DNA of 32,276 bases from Bacteroidota bacterium. Lineage in GTDB: Bacteria > Bacteroidota > Bacteroidia > Palsa-965. Below the pieces are notes generated by a model. It was not told where the DNA came from, made no database searches, and was given only the letters and a program-made list of their open reading frames with translations. A program made the translations under genes and the position numbers. The stretch is from contig JAAFIA010000055.1 of assembly GCA_013298545.1 (NCBI GenBank), positions 1-32,276 of the forward strand, written 5' to 3'. This document shows, in pieces, positions 9,251 to 17,160 of the stretch (position 1 is the stretch's first letter; each line of letters opens with the position of its first letter).

Positions 9251-10660
9251 ATGAATACGATACTGGAACCTGAACAAATTGTGTATTTGCGCGCGCAGGT
9301 AGGCGAGGAGCATTGTTTTACAGATGATGAGCGGCTGACGCAATATGGACAAGATGAAACAGAGGATTTGGTGTATAAACCAACCATCGTTTTGCGTCCG
9401 GCCAATGCACAAGAGGTTTCGGCGATTTTAAAATACTGCCAGGCGCATCAGATTCCGGTTACGCCGCGCGGTGCGGGAACGGGCTTGAGCGGGGGCGCAT
9501 TGCCCGTGTATGGTGGCGTGTGTTTGTCGATGGAACGATTTAATAAAATCATCGAAATCGACGAGCGCAATTTGCAAGCTACCGTTGAGCCGGGGGTGAT
9601 TAACGAAGTTTTTCAAGAGGCGGTAAAAGAAAAAGGTTTGTTTTATCCGCCCGATCCGGCGAGTAAAGGCAGTTGTTTTTTGGGCGGAAATTTGGCGCAT
9701 AGTTCAGGCGGCCCCAAAGCGGTGAAATATGGCACGACCCGCGATTATGTGCTGAATATGGAATTGGTTTTGCCTACGGGCGAAATTATTTGGACAGGTG
9801 CAAACGTGCTTAAATATTCTACGGGTTACAACCTCACACATTTGTTGATTGGGAGCGAGGGAACGTTGGGAATTATTACCAAAATTGTGTTTCGGTTGAT
9901 TCCACTTCCAACTTATAACTTAGTGCTGTTGGTGCCATTTTTCTCGGCAGCGCGGGCGTGCGAGGCCGTGAGCGCGGTGTTTCGGGCGGGCATCACCCCT
10001 TCGGGCATGGAGTTTATGGAACGCGATGCGATTGATTGGGTCATGAAATTTGAAACCGATCTCAACGTAAGTGTGAAGCCTGAAGTACAAGCGCATTTGT
10101 TGATTGAGGTGGACGGCAACGATTTGGATTTGCTCTACAAAGACTGCGAAAAAATTAGCGAAGTGGTGCAGCAATTCGACTGCGACGAAATTTTATTCGC
10201 CGATACCGCCGACCAGAAAAATATGTTGTGGAAAATGCGGCGCAAAGTAGCCGAAGCTGTCAAATCGAATAGTGTGTATAAGGAAGAAGATACGGTTGTG
10301 CCCCGCGCCGAATTGCCCGCGCTCTTGGAAGGTGTAAAACGCATTGGCAAAAAATATGGTTTTAAATCGGTGTGTTATGGCCATGCCGGCGATGGCAATT
10401 TGCACGTCAACATCATCAAAGGCGATTTGCCCGATGCCATTTGGGAAAACGAATTGCCCAAAGGAATCGCCGAAATTTTTGAACTCTGCGTCCAATTAGG
10501 CGGCACCATTTCGGGCGAGCATGGCATTGGTTTGGTGCAGCAGCCATACATTGGCATTGCGATTGATGCCAAACGACTGGAATTGATGCGCGGCATTAAA
10601 ACCCTTTTTGATCCGAATGGAATTTTGAATCCGGGGAAGATTTTTGGTGGGGGGAGGTGA
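9251..10660 (+). CDS. GlcD-like FAD-linked 2-hydroxyacid oxidase/dehydrogenase
   Basis: A 469-residue flavoprotein of the GlcD/D-lactate dehydrogenase group. The PCMH-type FAD-binding domain (about 40-220) contains PRGAGTGLSGGA and the GGNLAHSSGGPKAVKYG segment. The C-terminal FAD-oxidase domain has CYGHAGDGNLHVNI and the terminal GTISGEHGIG, which carry conserved histidines of the family. It probably oxidises glycolate or D-lactate (or another D-2-hydroxy acid) and passes electrons to the quinone pool or a partner. No GlcE, GlcF or LldEFG partner gene is adjacent, and there is no iron-sulfur domain, so the substrate cannot be fixed. The name glcD would be a guess. The stop is followed within 13 bases by a palindromic repeat. 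Confidence 0.9.
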   Translation: MNTILEPEQIVYLRAQVGEEHCFTDDERLTQYGQDETEDLVYKPTIVLRPANAQEVSAILKYCQAHQIPVTPRGAGTGLSGGALPVYGGVCLSMERFNKIIEIDERNLQATVEPGVINEVFQEAVKEKGLFYPPDPASKGSCFLGGNLAHSSGGPKAVKYGTTRDYVLNMELVLPTGEIIWTGANVLKYSTGYNLTHLLIGSEGTLGIITKIVFRLIPLPTYNLVLLVPFFSAARACEAVSAVFRAGITPSGMEFMERDAIDWVMKFETDLNVSVKPEVQAHLLIEVDGNDLDLLYKDCEKISEVVQQFDCDEILFADTADQKNMLWKMRRKVAEAVKSNSVYKEEDTVVPRAELPALLEGVKRIGKKYGFKSVCYGHAGDGNLHVNIIKGDLPDAIWENELPKGIAEIFELCVQLGGTISGEHGIGLVQQPYIGIAIDAKRLELMRGIKTLFDPNGILNPGKIFGGGR

Positions 10661-10672
10661 ATTATTAATAGT

Positions 10673-10697
10673 TCCGCAGGATTTCAAATCCTGCGGA
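10673..10697. repeat. palindromic intergenic repeat, copy 1
   Basis: A perfect 25-base inverted repeat with arms TCCGCAGGATTT and its complement around a central C, followed by AGCG. It lies between the FAD oxidase gene and the small cassette. The same unit recurs at 11744, 11818, 22958 and 23025, with a degenerate half copy near 23081. Confidence 0.85.
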
Positions 10698-10716
10698 GCG
10701 AATACTCTAAATAGCC

Positions 10717-11157
10717 ATGAATAAACTAATGATTACAGATCAGCAGATTGTTTACCTTGCTGAAAATGCATTTAGATGGAATTCGTGGACTTTACCGCTA
10801 ACTGCGATACAATTGATTGGTTTTGTAAATGGTCTGGTTGGCGATGACGATACCGATGTGCTTGTATTTGTTGATGATAAAGCACAATTGTATTGTATCG
10901 CAGTTTGTAGCGACCATCATGAATTAGATAACCTCTTGAAAGAACGTTTTCAACTAAACTTACCAGAACAAATTACAGATGCGGACATGGTTTTATTTCC
11001 ACCTCATTTACAAGGAAGGCCATTATACGACCAAGGATTATTACAAAAGATAAAACGCAAATTGGGATTTCACAAGAACCTTGAAGGTAATTTGAGTCCA
11101 GAAATTTTGGCATATCTACTAAGTTTAAATACTAAAGATCAAGCGTATGGGACTTGA
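10717..11157 (+). CDS. uncharacterised protein, first gene of the small cassette
   Basis: A 146-residue acidic protein that I do not recognise. There is no signal peptide and no clear membrane segment, so it is probably cytoplasmic. The middle part (DDDTDVLVFVDDKAQLYCIAV) looks like alternating beta strands, and the C-terminal third is helical and rich in lysine (LLQKIKRKLGF). Its last 11 bases overlap the ATG at 11147 of the carrier-protein-like gene, so the two are probably co-transcribed and coupled. Both genes look more AT-rich than the flanking FAD oxidase and lie between copies of a palindromic repeat, which hints at acquisition as a unit. An internal start at 10729 (MITDQQ) is also possible. 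Confidence 0.7.
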   Translation: MNKLMITDQQIVYLAENAFRWNSWTLPLTAIQLIGFVNGLVGDDDTDVLVFVDDKAQLYCIAVCSDHHELDNLLKERFQLNLPEQITDADMVLFPPHLQGRPLYDQGLLQKIKRKLGFHKNLEGNLSPEILAYLLSLNTKDQAYGT

Positions 11158-11700
11158 TTCTGTTGTATTGTTAATGGAATGGGAAGATTTTTTGGAATCG
11201 AGATTCCAAATCAGGAAGCGGCTAAGATTGATACGCTTGCTGATGCAATTCAATGCATTTCAAAATTGAGTCAATTTACGCCAACCAATACCGATCTTAA
11301 AAAAGAAGTTTGCGAGAAACTAGCAACTGCTTTTCTTTATTTGAATTTTTCTTCGGAATCACTGCTATCCGAAGACCTTATTTTCGCTATACCCGATGAA
11401 GAACAAATTGAAAATTGGCAAAAACTAGAAGGTCTTACCCATTTGAAATTACCGCTGCCGCAAAAATCATTTTTTGGAAAATTCATAACAAACAATCAGC
11501 ACTCAAAAAAGATCACACTTGATCGATATGTGGATATTGTTTGTGCTGTGAACTATAAACTATTATTAGGGAATAGACCTGTTCAGAATGAATACGAAGT
11601 ATTTGTTGGTTTGGCCGGAATAACCATTGAGAAAATAGGAATTGATCCATTCTCCATTGATTTGAACAAATCATTTGTCAATGACTATGGTCTTGACTAA
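11147..11700 (+). CDS. acyl-carrier-protein-like, permuted at the Asp-Ser site; apparent frameshift
   Basis: A frame opens at ATG 11147 with MGLDSVVLLMEWEDF and leaves its homologous track in a T6 run at 11188-11193. It resumes one frame back as FFGIEIPNQEAAKIDTLADAI and continues to the stop at 11700. Joined, the product is 184 residues. Its N-terminus matches helices II-IV of an acyl carrier protein starting at the phosphopantetheine serine (Ser5 in GLDS; compare E. coli ACP ADSLDTVELV and DTEIPDEEAEKITT). Its C-terminus, about residues 149-184 (ITIEKIGIDPFSI, then SFVNDYGLD and stop), matches ACP helix I and the loop ending just before that serine (compare SFVEDLGAD). About 100 unrecognised residues lie between. 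Without the missing T, only a 173-residue product from ATG 11179, lacking the serine, is made. Causes could be an assembly error, a decayed gene, or -1 slippage. Confidence 0.65.
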
Positions 11701-11743
11701 CACGTTTCTCCAACACTGAATTATAGCATAAGTTTATAATAGT

Positions 11744-11767
11744 TCCGCAGGATTTGAAATCCTGCGG
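11744..11767. repeat. palindromic intergenic repeat, copy 2
   Basis: The arms are those of copy 1 with a central G, and the AGCG tail is missing. The upstream flank TAATAGTT is also shared with copy 1, giving a 19-base direct repeat (10666-10684 and 11737-11755) on either side of the two-gene cassette. Confidence 0.85.
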
Positions 11768-11817
11768 CTTCAAGTAACTATAAATTAAAAAGATAGGAAT
11801 AGTATAACATTCTATTT

Positions 11818-11842
11818 TCCGCAGGATTTCAAATCCTGCGGA
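11818..11842. repeat. palindromic intergenic repeat, copy 3
   Basis: Identical to copy 1 over the 25-base palindrome and also followed by AGCGAA. It lies 50 bases after copy 2, downstream of the carrier-protein-like gene. Confidence 0.85.
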
Positions 11843-11859
11843 GCGAAGCATATAAAAAT

Positions 11860-11895
11860 AAAAAGCGGCATTCGTATTTCGGATGCCGCTTTTTA
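11860..11895. terminator. bidirectional rho-independent terminator
   Basis: A 15-bp stem (AAAAAGCGGCATTCG at about 11860-11874 with one G-T pair) and a TATTT loop sit between A and T runs. It lies between the cassette (plus) and purL (minus) and can terminate both. Confidence 0.85.
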
Positions 11896-11910
11896 TAAAT
11901 ATGCAAAAAC

Positions 11911-14136
11911 TTAGTTCATCAATTTACCTAATGAATTGTTAAACAAATCACTCAATTCGGCCAATGTGCCAAACGATTCTTGGTCAACGACACAGGTATT
12001 GCCTTTCACTTCACCAAGCATCATGAAATCAACTTCTTGATTCATGAGGAATTGAATAAACGCATCTTCATCTTTGCGCGATACACTCACCACAACGCGG
12101 CTTTGTGCTTCGCCAAACAGAAACGCATCTTTGCGCACATCTTCGCTGCAACTGATGTCGAAACCTAAGCCGCGTGGCATCGCACTTTCGAGAAGTGTAA
12201 CAAATAACCCACCATCTGCACAATCGTGTGCCGATTGAATCAAACCTGCACGAATTACACCTTTTACGGCTTGTTGAACAGCATATTCTTCGTCCAAATC
12301 AAAATGTGGTGCTGGCGTATTTTTGATGCCGTGATACGAATACACATATTCGGAAGAGCCAATATCGTTGCGCGATTCGCCAATCAAATAAATCATATCA
12401 CCTTCATTTTTGAAATCAAGTGTCATGATGTGTTTCTTGTCCTGAATCAAGCCCAACATACCGATGGTTGGTGTTGGGAAAACAGGTCCTTCGTACGATG
12501 ATTGGTTGTAGAAACTAACGTTTCCGCCAGTTACGGGTGTTTCAAATTTCAAACACGCTTTGCCCATGCCTTTGATTGCGCCCACAAATTGCCAATACAC
12601 TTCGGGGTTGTATGGGTTTCCGAAATTCAAGCAATTGGTAACCGCGCTTGGTTCGCCACCGCCGCAAACAATGTTGCGAGCTGCTTCTGAAACTGCAATG
12701 GCGCAACCTTGTTCAGGATCGGCATTGACGTAACGCGAATTGCAATCGACCGAAAGGGCAAGTGCTTTGTTTGATCCTTTGATGTTGACAATAGCGGCAT
12801 CGCTTGGCGCATTGGTACTCATGTTGACGGTTCCAACCATCGAGTCGTATTGGTTGTAAACCCAACGTTTAGAAGCAATGTTGTGATGGCCAGCCAAATG
12901 TTTGGCCACATCGGCATAATTTTTAGGTTCGGCTACTTGACTGATGTCGAATTTCTTGGATTCGGCATAATAAGCAGGTTCTTTGTAATCGCGCTTATAA
13001 ATTGGTGCGCCACCACCCAGTACGAGTGATTCGGCAGGAACATCGGCTACTTTTTCGCCGTGCATGAAATAATTTAGGCGATCGCCGTCAATAACTTCTC
13101 CAATTTGCACGCAGTTGAGATCCCATTTCGCAAAAACATCCATCACATCTTGTTCGCGGCCTTTGTGCACAATGACCAACATCCGTTCTTGTGATTCAGA
13201 CAACAAAATTTCCCAGTCTTTCATATTGGCTTGGCGTGTCGGAACACGATCGAGCCATACATTCATGCCGCTTTTTCCTTTGGCCGACATTTCCGATGTA
13301 GAGCAAATGATTCCGGCAGCACCCATATCTTGCATGCCCACAACAGCACCTGTTTTAATGACTTCGAGTGTTGCTTCGAGCAGTAATTTTTCCTGAAACG
13401 GATCGCCAACTTGCACCGCTGGAAGATCGTTTGCCGAATCTTCGGTAATGTCTTTCGATGCAAACGCAGCACCGTGAATACCATCTTTGCCGGTTGAAGA
13501 ACCAACAATGAAAACGGGATTTCCAGCACCATACGAAATGGCCGAAACGGTTTCGCCATTTTTCACAATACCCACAGACATGGCATTGACCAATGGGTTG
13601 ACGTTGTAGCATTCGTCAAAGAACACTTCGCCACCAACAGTTGGAATACCGAATGCATTGCCATAATCGCCAATGCCTTTCACTACACCACGAACGAGCC
13701 ATTTTGTTTTTTCCAGTTTCGGATCACCAAAACGGAGGGAATTGAGTTGCGCAATTGGGCGCGCACCCATGGTAAAAATATCGCGGTTGATTCCGCCCAC
13801 ACCAGTCGCCGCACCTTGATACGGTTCAAGCGCAGAAGGGTGGTTATGCGATTCGATTTTAAATGCGCAGCCTAAACCGTCGCCAATATCAACAAGTCCG
13901 GCGTTTTCTTCACCTGCTTTGGCAAGCATGTGCGGGCCGTCTTTGGGCAAAGTTTTGAGCCAAGTAATGGAGTTTTTGTAAGAACAGTGCTCCGACCACA
14001 TCACCGAATAAATACTCAGTTCGGTAAAGTTGGGGGTACGGCCCAATATGGATTTTATTTGCTCAAATTCCTCGGGAAGAAGTCCCAATTCTTTAGCAGT
14101 ATCAACGGTTACAAGGTTTTCGGCTGTTGCAGACAT
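11911..14136 (-). CDS. purL: phosphoribosylformylglycinamidine synthase, large subunit (PurL)
   Basis: A 741-residue ATP-dependent enzyme of purine synthesis (step 4, FGAR to FGAM). The length and absence of a glutaminase domain mark it as the small-type PurL, which works with separate PurQ and PurS proteins; neither is in this window. The N-terminal signature YSVMWSEHCSYKNS (His50) is intact, as are the ATP-binding segments IKSILGRTPN and FKIESHNHPSA and the two AIRS-type repeats, including GGVGGINRDIFTMGARPIA and NCLNFGNPYNPEVYWQF. It is a single-gene unit here, convergent with the cassette and divergent from rlmI. A possible -7 box TATTTTTG lies 20 bases upstream of the start. Confidence 0.97.
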   Translation of the reverse strand: MSATAENLVTVDTAKELGLLPEEFEQIKSILGRTPNFTELSIYSVMWSEHCSYKNSITWLKTLPKDGPHMLAKAGEENAGLVDIGDGLGCAFKIESHNHPSALEPYQGAATGVGGINRDIFTMGARPIAQLNSLRFGDPKLEKTKWLVRGVVKGIGDYGNAFGIPTVGGEVFFDECYNVNPLVNAMSVGIVKNGETVSAISYGAGNPVFIVGSSTGKDGIHGAAFASKDITEDSANDLPAVQVGDPFQEKLLLEATLEVIKTGAVVGMQDMGAAGIICSTSEMSAKGKSGMNVWLDRVPTRQANMKDWEILLSESQERMLVIVHKGREQDVMDVFAKWDLNCVQIGEVIDGDRLNYFMHGEKVADVPAESLVLGGGAPIYKRDYKEPAYYAESKKFDISQVAEPKNYADVAKHLAGHHNIASKRWVYNQYDSMVGTVNMSTNAPSDAAIVNIKGSNKALALSVDCNSRYVNADPEQGCAIAVSEAARNIVCGGGEPSAVTNCLNFGNPYNPEVYWQFVGAIKGMGKACLKFETPVTGGNVSFYNQSSYEGPVFPTPTIGMLGLIQDKKHIMTLDFKNEGDMIYLIGESRNDIGSSEYVYSYHGIKNTPAPHFDLDEEYAVQQAVKGVIRAGLIQSAHDCADGGLFVTLLESAMPRGLGFDISCSEDVRKDAFLFGEAQSRVVVSVSRKDEDAFIQFLMNQEVDFMMLGEVKGNTCVVDQESFGTLAELSDLFNNSLGKLMN

Positions 14137-14156
14137 ATAAGATGCGTTTGAAGCCG

Positions 14157-14164
14157 CAAAAATA
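14157..14164 (-). promoter_or_regulatory. candidate -7 box for purL
   Basis: TATTTTTG on the minus strand fits the Bacteroidota -7 consensus TAnnTTTG and ends 20 bases before the purL ATG. No TTG is present at the expected -33 position, so this is a weak call. Confidence 0.3.
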
Positions 14165-14233
14165 AGGTCTTTTTCTCAGCAGATGGGTTTTGTTGATGAA
14201 ATGTTATTTAGTTTTCTGGGCGTATTGCCGATG

Positions 14234-14337
14234 TGAGACGCTAGACAAGAGACTTGAGACAAGAAACAGGGGAAATAGGTGTTTCAACCAATCAAGTGCA
14301 AGCCCGTTCGGTCTCAAGTCTCTTGTCTAGCGTCTCA
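14234..14337. repeat. 27-bp perfect inverted repeat made of 7-bp units
   Basis: Positions 14234-14260 and 14311-14337 are perfect reverse complements separated by 50 bases. Each arm is itself a run of heptamers beginning GTCT (GTCTCAA, GTCTCTT, GTCTAGC, GTCTCA-). On the right the 7-base period continues to 14345; on the left it continues to 14267 with GTTTCTT. It occupies the gap between purL and rlmI. Confidence 0.85.
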
Positions 14338-14395
14338 TGTCTGCGTTGGCAAGCGCGCAGCTAAATCGAAGCGTCGAAAAGCGTACCTTCGCGCC

Positions 14396-15583
14396 ATGTC
14401 AAAAGAACGTACACGCATCATTCTCGGATCTGGAAAAGATCAATCGTTAAAACGGTTTCATCCTTGGGTGTTTTCAGGAGCAATCAAAAAAATCAATGGT
14501 ATTGTCAACGATGGCGATATTGTCGATGTTTATTCCAATAAAGATGAATATCTCGGAACCGGACATTACCAAGATGGTTCCATTGCCGTACGTGTTTTTT
14601 CATTTGAGCAAATTGAGCCAGATGCTGCATTTTGGGAATCAAAAATTCAAAAAGCAATTGATTACCGTAGGCAAGTGGGTTTGCTTGGGCAGGCGCATAC
14701 CAATATCTGCCGGTTGATTTTTGCAGAAGGCGATGGTTTGCCCGGTTTAATTGTCGATTTTTATAACGGAACGGCTGTTTTGCAAGCGCATTCGATTGGT
14801 ATGTACCGCAACCGCAACGAAATTGCGCAAGCCTTGAAAAAAGTACTGGGCGATGATTTGCAAGCGGTGTACGATAAAAGTAGCGAAGCCTTGCACAAGC
14901 AAGAAAATACAGGTGCTGCAAATGGTTTTTTGCTGGGCAATACCGGAAGCGGAACAGAAGCCATAGAAAACAACCACCGCTTTTTGATTGATTGGGAAAA
15001 CGGCCAAAAAACAGGATTCTTCATCGATCAACGCGATAATCGTGCTTTACTTGCGAAGTATTCCAAAGGCAAAAAAGTATTGAATACGTTTTGTTACACA
15101 GGTGGTTTCTCGGTGTATGCCGGAATGGCCGGAGCAACAGAAGTACATAGCGTTGACAGTTCCAAAAAAGCCATTGAACTGACGGATCAAAATATGAATC
15201 TAAATGGGTTGACGAATCATGCTTCGTTTGCCATGGATACATTTGAGTTTTTGAAAGATAAAAATGATTTGTACGATGTGATTGTGCTCGATCCACCAGC
15301 TTTTGCAAAACATGTAAACGCCCGACACAATGCCGTGATGGGCTACAAGCGATTGAATGCTGAAGCGATTAGCAAAATTCGTCCGGGTGGAATTTTATTT
15401 ACGTTTTCTTGTTCTCAGGTTGTCGATCGGTATTTGTTTACGGGCGCAGTAACTGCAGCTGCAATCATTGCCGGAAGAAATGTGCGTATTCTGCATCATT
15501 TGACACAACCTTCAGATCATCCCATCAATATCTTTCATCCAGAAGGCGAGTATTTGAAGGGATTGGTGGTGTATGTGGAGTAA
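14396..15583 (+). CDS. rlmI: RlmI-like class I SAM-dependent rRNA cytosine methyltransferase
   Basis: A 395-residue enzyme of the RlmI/YccW family, which methylates a cytosine (m5C) in 23S rRNA. The N-terminal PUA-like RNA-binding domain (about 1-80) shows RFHPWVFSGAI and GDIVDVYSNKDEYLGTGHY. The central part has GLPGLIVDFYN, and the Rossmann methyltransferase domain has GFFIDQRDNR, then NTFCYTGGFSVYAGMAGA (SAM-binding) and the catalytic-side DPPAFAKH and FSCSQVVD. I chose the ATG at 14396. The open frame runs upstream to 14279, but that extension is translated intergenic repeat sequence. Heptamer repeats bracket the gene (14234-14345 and 15592-15654). The exact rRNA site, and hence the symbol, is inferred from the family. 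Confidence 0.88.
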   Translation: MSKERTRIILGSGKDQSLKRFHPWVFSGAIKKINGIVNDGDIVDVYSNKDEYLGTGHYQDGSIAVRVFSFEQIEPDAAFWESKIQKAIDYRRQVGLLGQAHTNICRLIFAEGDGLPGLIVDFYNGTAVLQAHSIGMYRNRNEIAQALKKVLGDDLQAVYDKSSEALHKQENTGAANGFLLGNTGSGTEAIENNHRFLIDWENGQKTGFFIDQRDNRALLAKYSKGKKVLNTFCYTGGFSVYAGMAGATEVHSVDSSKKAIELTDQNMNLNGLTNHASFAMDTFEFLKDKNDLYDVIVLDPPAFAKHVNARHNAVMGYKRLNAEAISKIRPGGILFTFSCSQVVDRYLFTGAVTAAAIIAGRNVRILHHLTQPSDHPINIFHPEGEYLKGLVVYVE

Positions 15584-15591
15584 AGTGTAAA

Positions 15592-15654
15592 GTTTCAAGT
15601 TCCAGGTTTCAGGTTCCAAGTTCCAAGCTCCAGGTTCCAAGTTTCAAATTCCAA
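15592..15654. repeat. nine tandem 7-bp repeats, consensus GTTYCAR
   Basis: Nine contiguous heptamers follow the rlmI stop codon: GTTTCAA, GTTCCAG, GTTTCAG, GTTCCAA (twice), GCTCCAG, GTTCCAA, GTTTCAA, ATTCCAA. The unit is related to GTCTCAA upstream of the same gene. The run lies between convergent rlmI and the DASS transporter gene, where no hairpin terminator is evident. Confidence 0.85.
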
Positions 15655-15681
15655 CTGCTGAATTTCTAAAATAGCTAATTC

Positions 15682-17133
15682 TCACAACAGCATTGCAGCA
15701 CCCGTTACCAATAAAATTCCAACCAAATCGACAAAGAATCCGGCGAGGTACATATCGCGGGTGCGGATGCGTTTGCTGCTAAATACAATGGTGTTTGGCG
15801 CGGTGGCTACGGGCAACATAAATCCGAGCGAAGACGCAAGCGTTGCGGGCAAATACAAACTCAACGGGTGCATACCCAAAGCGCGGTGCATGGGCGAAAG
15901 AATTTGCAAGACAAGTTGAATACACGTAACGTTCGATGCAAATTCACTAATCAAGGTGATGATTACGGCCAAACACAAAATCAAAAGCGGGTAGGGAAGT
16001 CCTTCGAGTGCCGTCATATTTCCTTCGAGCCATTCTTTCAATCCCGATTCTTTAAACCCCGCCGAAAGTGCAAAACCACTTCCAAAAACAAGAATAATAT
16101 CGAGCGGTAATTTCTCCGCGTCTTTCCACGTGATGAGGGTTGATTTTTCTTTGCGCGCTGGCCATAAAAACAACATCAAAGCCGCTAAAATAGCAGGTAA
16201 GCAATCTTGAATCCAAAGTGCTTTTTGCGTGAATAAATTTTCCCAACCGTGCATTTTAAAACCACCAAAATCAATCGTCGATCGCGTAAACCAAAGCACA
16301 ACCGTCATGAGAAAAATGCCGAAAACAACTTTTTCTTCGTAACCCATTTTGCCCAGTAAACGATACGAATCATTGAAATACGTTTTGTCGATGGTGATGT
16401 TGATTTTTTTGGACACAAAAAACGCGCGTAAAATAAACCACGTAGCAATCAATAAAAGCATGGAAACAGGCAAACCAAATTTCATCCACGTCAGAAAATT
16501 AATATCTGTCGCCATCGGATATTCTTTGGTATAATGCGCCAAAAAAATCATGTTGGTAGGCGTTCCTACCAATGTGGCCATACCACCAATACTTGCTGAA
16601 TATGCTAATCCAATCAATAAACCCGTTGCAAATTTGCGGCGCAGTTTTTCGTCGCTCACGTGTTCTTCAATTTGATGAATGATGGCAAACACCGCTGTAA
16701 TCAACATCATCACGGTTGCCGTATTGGAAACCCACATCGAAATAAAATAGGCGGTTAGCATTACGCCCAATAAAATACGATCGGGTTTGGTGCCAACGGC
16801 CATGAGAATTTTTAAGGCAATGCGTTTGTGCAAATTCCAACGTTCAAATGCAAACGCAATGAGAAAACCGCCAATAAACAGAAAAATAATATCGTCCATA
16901 TAACTCTGCGCAACAGTTTTCGCAGAGGCAATGCCCAACAAGGGTAAAAGCAAAATAGGAAGTAAGGCTGTAACAGCCATGTGTACCGCTTCGCTCATCC
17001 ACCACCAAGCCATCCACACCGTAACCGCCGCCATAGCCGTAACCTGTGGCTTCCCAGGAGCCAAATCGGCAAAGAGCCAGACTGTTAATCCCAATAAAGG
17101 GCCAATAAAAAGGTGAATGTTGATGCGTTTCAT
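15682..17133 (-). CDS. DASS/SLC13-family anion:sodium symporter
   Basis: A 483-residue inner-membrane transporter with about 11 hydrophobic segments. It carries the SNT substrate/Na+ motif of the DASS family at WVSNTATVMM (Ser136) and a second related motif SEFASNVTCIQL near residue 405; in VcINDY the second motif is SNT, so Val replaces Thr here. Other family features are WWMSEAVHMAVTALLP and LVGTPTNMIFL. The substrate is probably a dicarboxylate or sulfate, but sequence alone does not separate these. It is transcribed divergently from the small lipoprotein gene with only 27 bases between start codons, so the two promoters must overlap. Confidence 0.9.
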   Translation of the reverse strand: MKRINIHLFIGPLLGLTVWLFADLAPGKPQVTAMAAVTVWMAWWWMSEAVHMAVTALLPILLLPLLGIASAKTVAQSYMDDIIFLFIGGFLIAFAFERWNLHKRIALKILMAVGTKPDRILLGVMLTAYFISMWVSNTATVMMLITAVFAIIHQIEEHVSDEKLRRKFATGLLIGLAYSASIGGMATLVGTPTNMIFLAHYTKEYPMATDINFLTWMKFGLPVSMLLLIATWFILRAFFVSKKINITIDKTYFNDSYRLLGKMGYEEKVVFGIFLMTVVLWFTRSTIDFGGFKMHGWENLFTQKALWIQDCLPAILAALMLFLWPARKEKSTLITWKDAEKLPLDIILVFGSGFALSAGFKESGLKEWLEGNMTALEGLPYPLLILCLAVIITLISEFASNVTCIQLVLQILSPMHRALGMHPLSLYLPATLASSLGFMLPVATAPNTIVFSSKRIRTRDMYLAGFFVDLVGILLVTGAAMLL

Positions 17134-17142
17134 CTATTTTTG
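17113..17142 (+). promoter_or_regulatory. candidate promoter of lipoprotein-fmt
   Basis: GTG at 17113 (one mismatch to -33 TTG), a 19-base spacer, then TATTTTTG at 17135-17142 (a full TAnnTTTG match), 18 bases before the lipoprotein ATG. It overlaps the 5' end of the divergent transporter gene. Confidence 0.4.
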
Positions 17143-17160
17143 CCAAAATTTATTTCAGAC

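Noticed and set aside
14279-14395. An N-terminal extension of the RlmI-like protein
   Set aside because: The extra 39 codons are translated heptamer repeats and intergenic DNA; the family N-terminus starts at the ATG at 14396.
15409-15669. An open frame ending in a repetitive SSKLQVPSFKF-like tail
   Set aside because: It overlaps the 3' part of rlmI in another frame and then reads through the 7-bp repeat array.
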